The position numbers and the translations under genes are program-made. From Actinomycetota bacterium (GTDB lineage Bacteria > Actinomycetota > Coriobacteriia > Anaerosomatales > Anaerosomataceae), in the NCBI GenBank assembly GCA_011372845.1, contig DSAI01000066.1, positions 1 to 7,245 of the forward strand: a stretch of 7,245 bases of DNA. The letters run 5' to 3'. Positions 6,129-7,245 of the stretch are shown here, piece by piece. Position 1 is the first letter of the stretch, and every line of letters begins with the position of its first letter. The notes under the pieces were generated by a model. It worked only from the letters and a program-made list of their open reading frames with translations, was not told the DNA's origin and did no database searches.

Positions 6129-6977
6129 ATGGGATCTCCACAGGGCTTGTGCATCGTCACCGACTCGACGTCGGACATACCTCGCGAGGTGGCGGTCGAG
6201 CACGGCATCACGGTCGTTCCGCTGAGCGTTTCAATCGAGGGTGAGACGTTCCCGGACGGCACCATCTCCCTCGAGGAGTTCTTCCGAAGGATGGACGCCG
6301 CCAAGGAACTGCCGAAGACATCGCAGCCTCCGTTGGGCGCATTCGTGGAGACGTTCAGGGAGAAGCTGGAGACGTTCTCCGACGTGGTATGCATCACCAT
6401 CTCGAACCGCCTGTCCGGCACCTACGAGTCGGCGATGGAGGCTGCCCGCTCAGTGGGGGATCGCGTGCACGTGCTCGACTCGCTGAACCTGTCGTGGGGC
6501 GAGGGTTATCAGGTGGTGGAGGCCGCCAAGGCGGCGGCGTCGGGCGACACCGTGGCGCAGATCAAGGACCGCTTCGAAGCGCTTCGCGGACGCGTGAACA
6601 TGATCGTCGGCCTGGACAGCGTCGACAATCTCGCCAAGGGCGGCAGGATCGGCCGGGTCACCGCGTTGGTGGGAGGGCTCCTCAAGATGCGGGTCATGCT
6701 CACCGTGGCCGAGGATGGCGCGTTCGAGCCGGTGGGCCGTGCGCGGGGTGCGGTCGCCGCGCTCCAGGCCAGTGTGGACTGGGTCGCCACTCGCGTGGAC
6801 GAGAAGCTGCCCGCCGACTTCGCGGTGCAACACGCGCTGTCGCCTGACAAAGCAGAGTGGCTGGAGAACGCGATACGCAGTCGTTTCAACGTGCGCGAGA
6901 TGCGGGTCGTGGAGGCCGGCGCCGTCATCTCCACGCACACGGGCACGGGCTGGGGTATCACCGCCGTGCAGGTGTGA
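6129..6977 (+). CDS. DegV-family fatty-acid-binding protein (FakB-like)
   Basis: The product is 282 aa, the standard DegV length. Recognisable motifs are TDSTSDIP (11-18), KTSQPPLGAF (63-72), ISNRLSGTYESA (91-102), KGGRIGRVTALVGGLLKMRVM (170-190) and AVISTHTGTGWG (265-276). In FakB proteins the Thr/Ser of TSQP, the Ser of SGTY and the His of THTG bind the carboxylate of a fatty acid, and the bound acid is phosphorylated by the FakA kinase for entry into phospholipid synthesis. The corresponding residues here are Thr64/Ser65, Ser96 and His270. No FakA is encoded in this window. The usual family segment YLKKGGRI reads NLAKGGRI here, a mild variation. The ATG at 6129 has AGGGGA (6115-6120) 8 bases upstream and follows the HIT stop by 4 bases. 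It is the last gene before a terminator. Confidence 0.92.
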   Translation: MGSPQGLCIVTDSTSDIPREVAVEHGITVVPLSVSIEGETFPDGTISLEEFFRRMDAAKELPKTSQPPLGAFVETFREKLETFSDVVCITISNRLSGTYESAMEAARSVGDRVHVLDSLNLSWGEGYQVVEAAKAAASGDTVAQIKDRFEALRGRVNMIVGLDSVDNLAKGGRIGRVTALVGGLLKMRVMLTVAEDGAFEPVGRARGAVAALQASVDWVATRVDEKLPADFAVQHALSPDKAEWLENAIRSRFNVREMRVVEAGAVISTHTGTGWGITAVQV

Positions 6978-7010
6978 CACGAGGCCCGGCATCACTGACG
7001 AGAATGGGAA

Positions 7011-7043
7011 CGGCCCCGACCTTCGGGTCGGGGCCGCCCTTAT
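7011..7043 (+). terminator. Terminator hairpin ending the rnd-xseAB-HIT-DegV cluster
   Basis: An 11-bp perfect stem, 7011-7021 (CGGCCCCGACC) with 7026-7036 (GGTCGGGGCCG), closes on a very stable TTCG tetraloop. The run after it, CCCTTATT, is only moderately T-rich, so termination may be less sharp than at the tRNA terminator. It lies 33 bases after the DegV stop codon, the expected place for the end of the cluster. Confidence 0.75.
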
Positions 7044-7245
7044 TCCTTCCCTGTTACCCCTGAGTCCTCAGGCGGCTATACACGGCGTGACCGCCGAGCA
7101 TCGGGATGCCGGTCACCGATGAGCCGCAACCGCGGTGGGGCGGATTCCCCGCGACACCGCATGTTAGGGAAGGGAAACTGTCAACACGGTTACGCTACCC
7201 GCTCGGCTGCGAGAATGCAACTTCTCCGGCTGCGAGGAGCGCGTA
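7044..7245. other. Non-coding tail with several nested stem-loops; no gene assigned
   Basis: This ~200-base stretch to the window edge has no reading frame that I would call. It is rich in inverted repeats. CCTGA/TCAGG pairs 7059-7063 with 7068-7072. GTGACC/GGTCAC pairs 7087-7092 with 7111-7116 and encloses GCAT/ATGC (7098-7101 with 7106-7109). CATCGG/CCGATG pairs 7099-7104 with 7116-7121 and competes with the previous stems. GCGGTG/CACCGC pairs 7132-7137 with 7155-7160. Alternative pairing of this sort is typical of leader RNAs or overlapping terminators, and either strand could carry it. I could not match it to a riboswitch class with confidence. Confidence 0.4.
7204..7236 (+). repeat. 10-bp direct repeat CGGCTGCGAG near the window edge
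   Basis: CGGCTGCGAG occurs at 7204-7213 and again at 7227-7236, a period of 23 bases. The sequence between them (ATGCAACTTCT and flanks) is unrelated. Only two copies are seen and the window ends soon after, so a longer array or a protein-binding site cannot be judged. Confidence 0.45.

Noticed and set aside
7227..7245. Start of an SAH riboswitch at the right edge
   Set aside because: GCGAGGAGCGC near 7232-7242 resembles the opening of SAH riboswitches, but the following bases differ and the window ends, so there is no structure to assess.
1..7245. Mobile element, CRISPR array, prophage or defence system
   Set aside because: I found no transposase, integrase, terminal inverted repeats, regularly spaced repeats or defence-family motifs; all well-supported genes are housekeeping or envelope families.

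Overview
The window is high-GC bacterial DNA, densely packed with genes that have GTG, TTG and ATG starts and clear Shine-Dalgarno sequences. A secreted protein carrying three cell-wall-binding repeats (CWB2 type) fused to an L,D-transpeptidase points to a Gram-positive organism. I infer an actinobacterial lineage, perhaps Coriobacteriia-like. The tRNA gene encodes its own CCA end, which many classical Actinobacteria do not do. The lineage is an inference; there is no rRNA or other phylogenetic marker here that I can place.

Layout, left to right. (1) A single tRNA-Val(GAC) gene at 56-130 ends in a strong rho-independent terminator (141-176). (2) A secreted cell-wall enzyme, 264-1970 (+), has three CWB2 repeats, an Ig-like spacer and a YkuD catalytic domain with HGT and SHGCIRL motifs. 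(3) A YegS/DgkB-type lipid kinase lies on the minus strand (1971-2918). Its stop codon directly abuts the stop codon of the transpeptidase, with no intergenic base. (4) A 95-bp divergent spacer contains a short direct repeat of small inverted repeats. (5) A rightward, tightly coupled five-gene cluster follows: RNase D (rnd, TTG start), exonuclease VII large and small subunits (xseA, xseB), a HIT-family nucleotide hydrolase, and a DegV-family fatty-acid-binding protein. Stop/start contacts are -8, 0, -4 and +4 nt. The cluster ends at an 11-bp GC-rich hairpin with a TTCG loop (7011-7036). (6) The last ~205 bases hold no convincing gene but several nested, partly mutually exclusive stem-loops and a 10-bp direct repeat near the edge.

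The cluster in (5) combines 3' RNA trimming (RNase D), single-strand DNA degradation (ExoVII), nucleotide phosphoramidate hydrolysis (HIT) and fatty-acid handling (DegV). The close packing suggests co-transcription and translational coupling rather than one shared pathway. The lipid kinase and the transpeptidase both act at the envelope but are on opposite strands.

I see no mobile element, CRISPR array, prophage or defence system. Every gene belongs to a recognisable family. The least explained parts are the structured 3' non-coding region and the repeat in the rnd/lipid kinase spacer.
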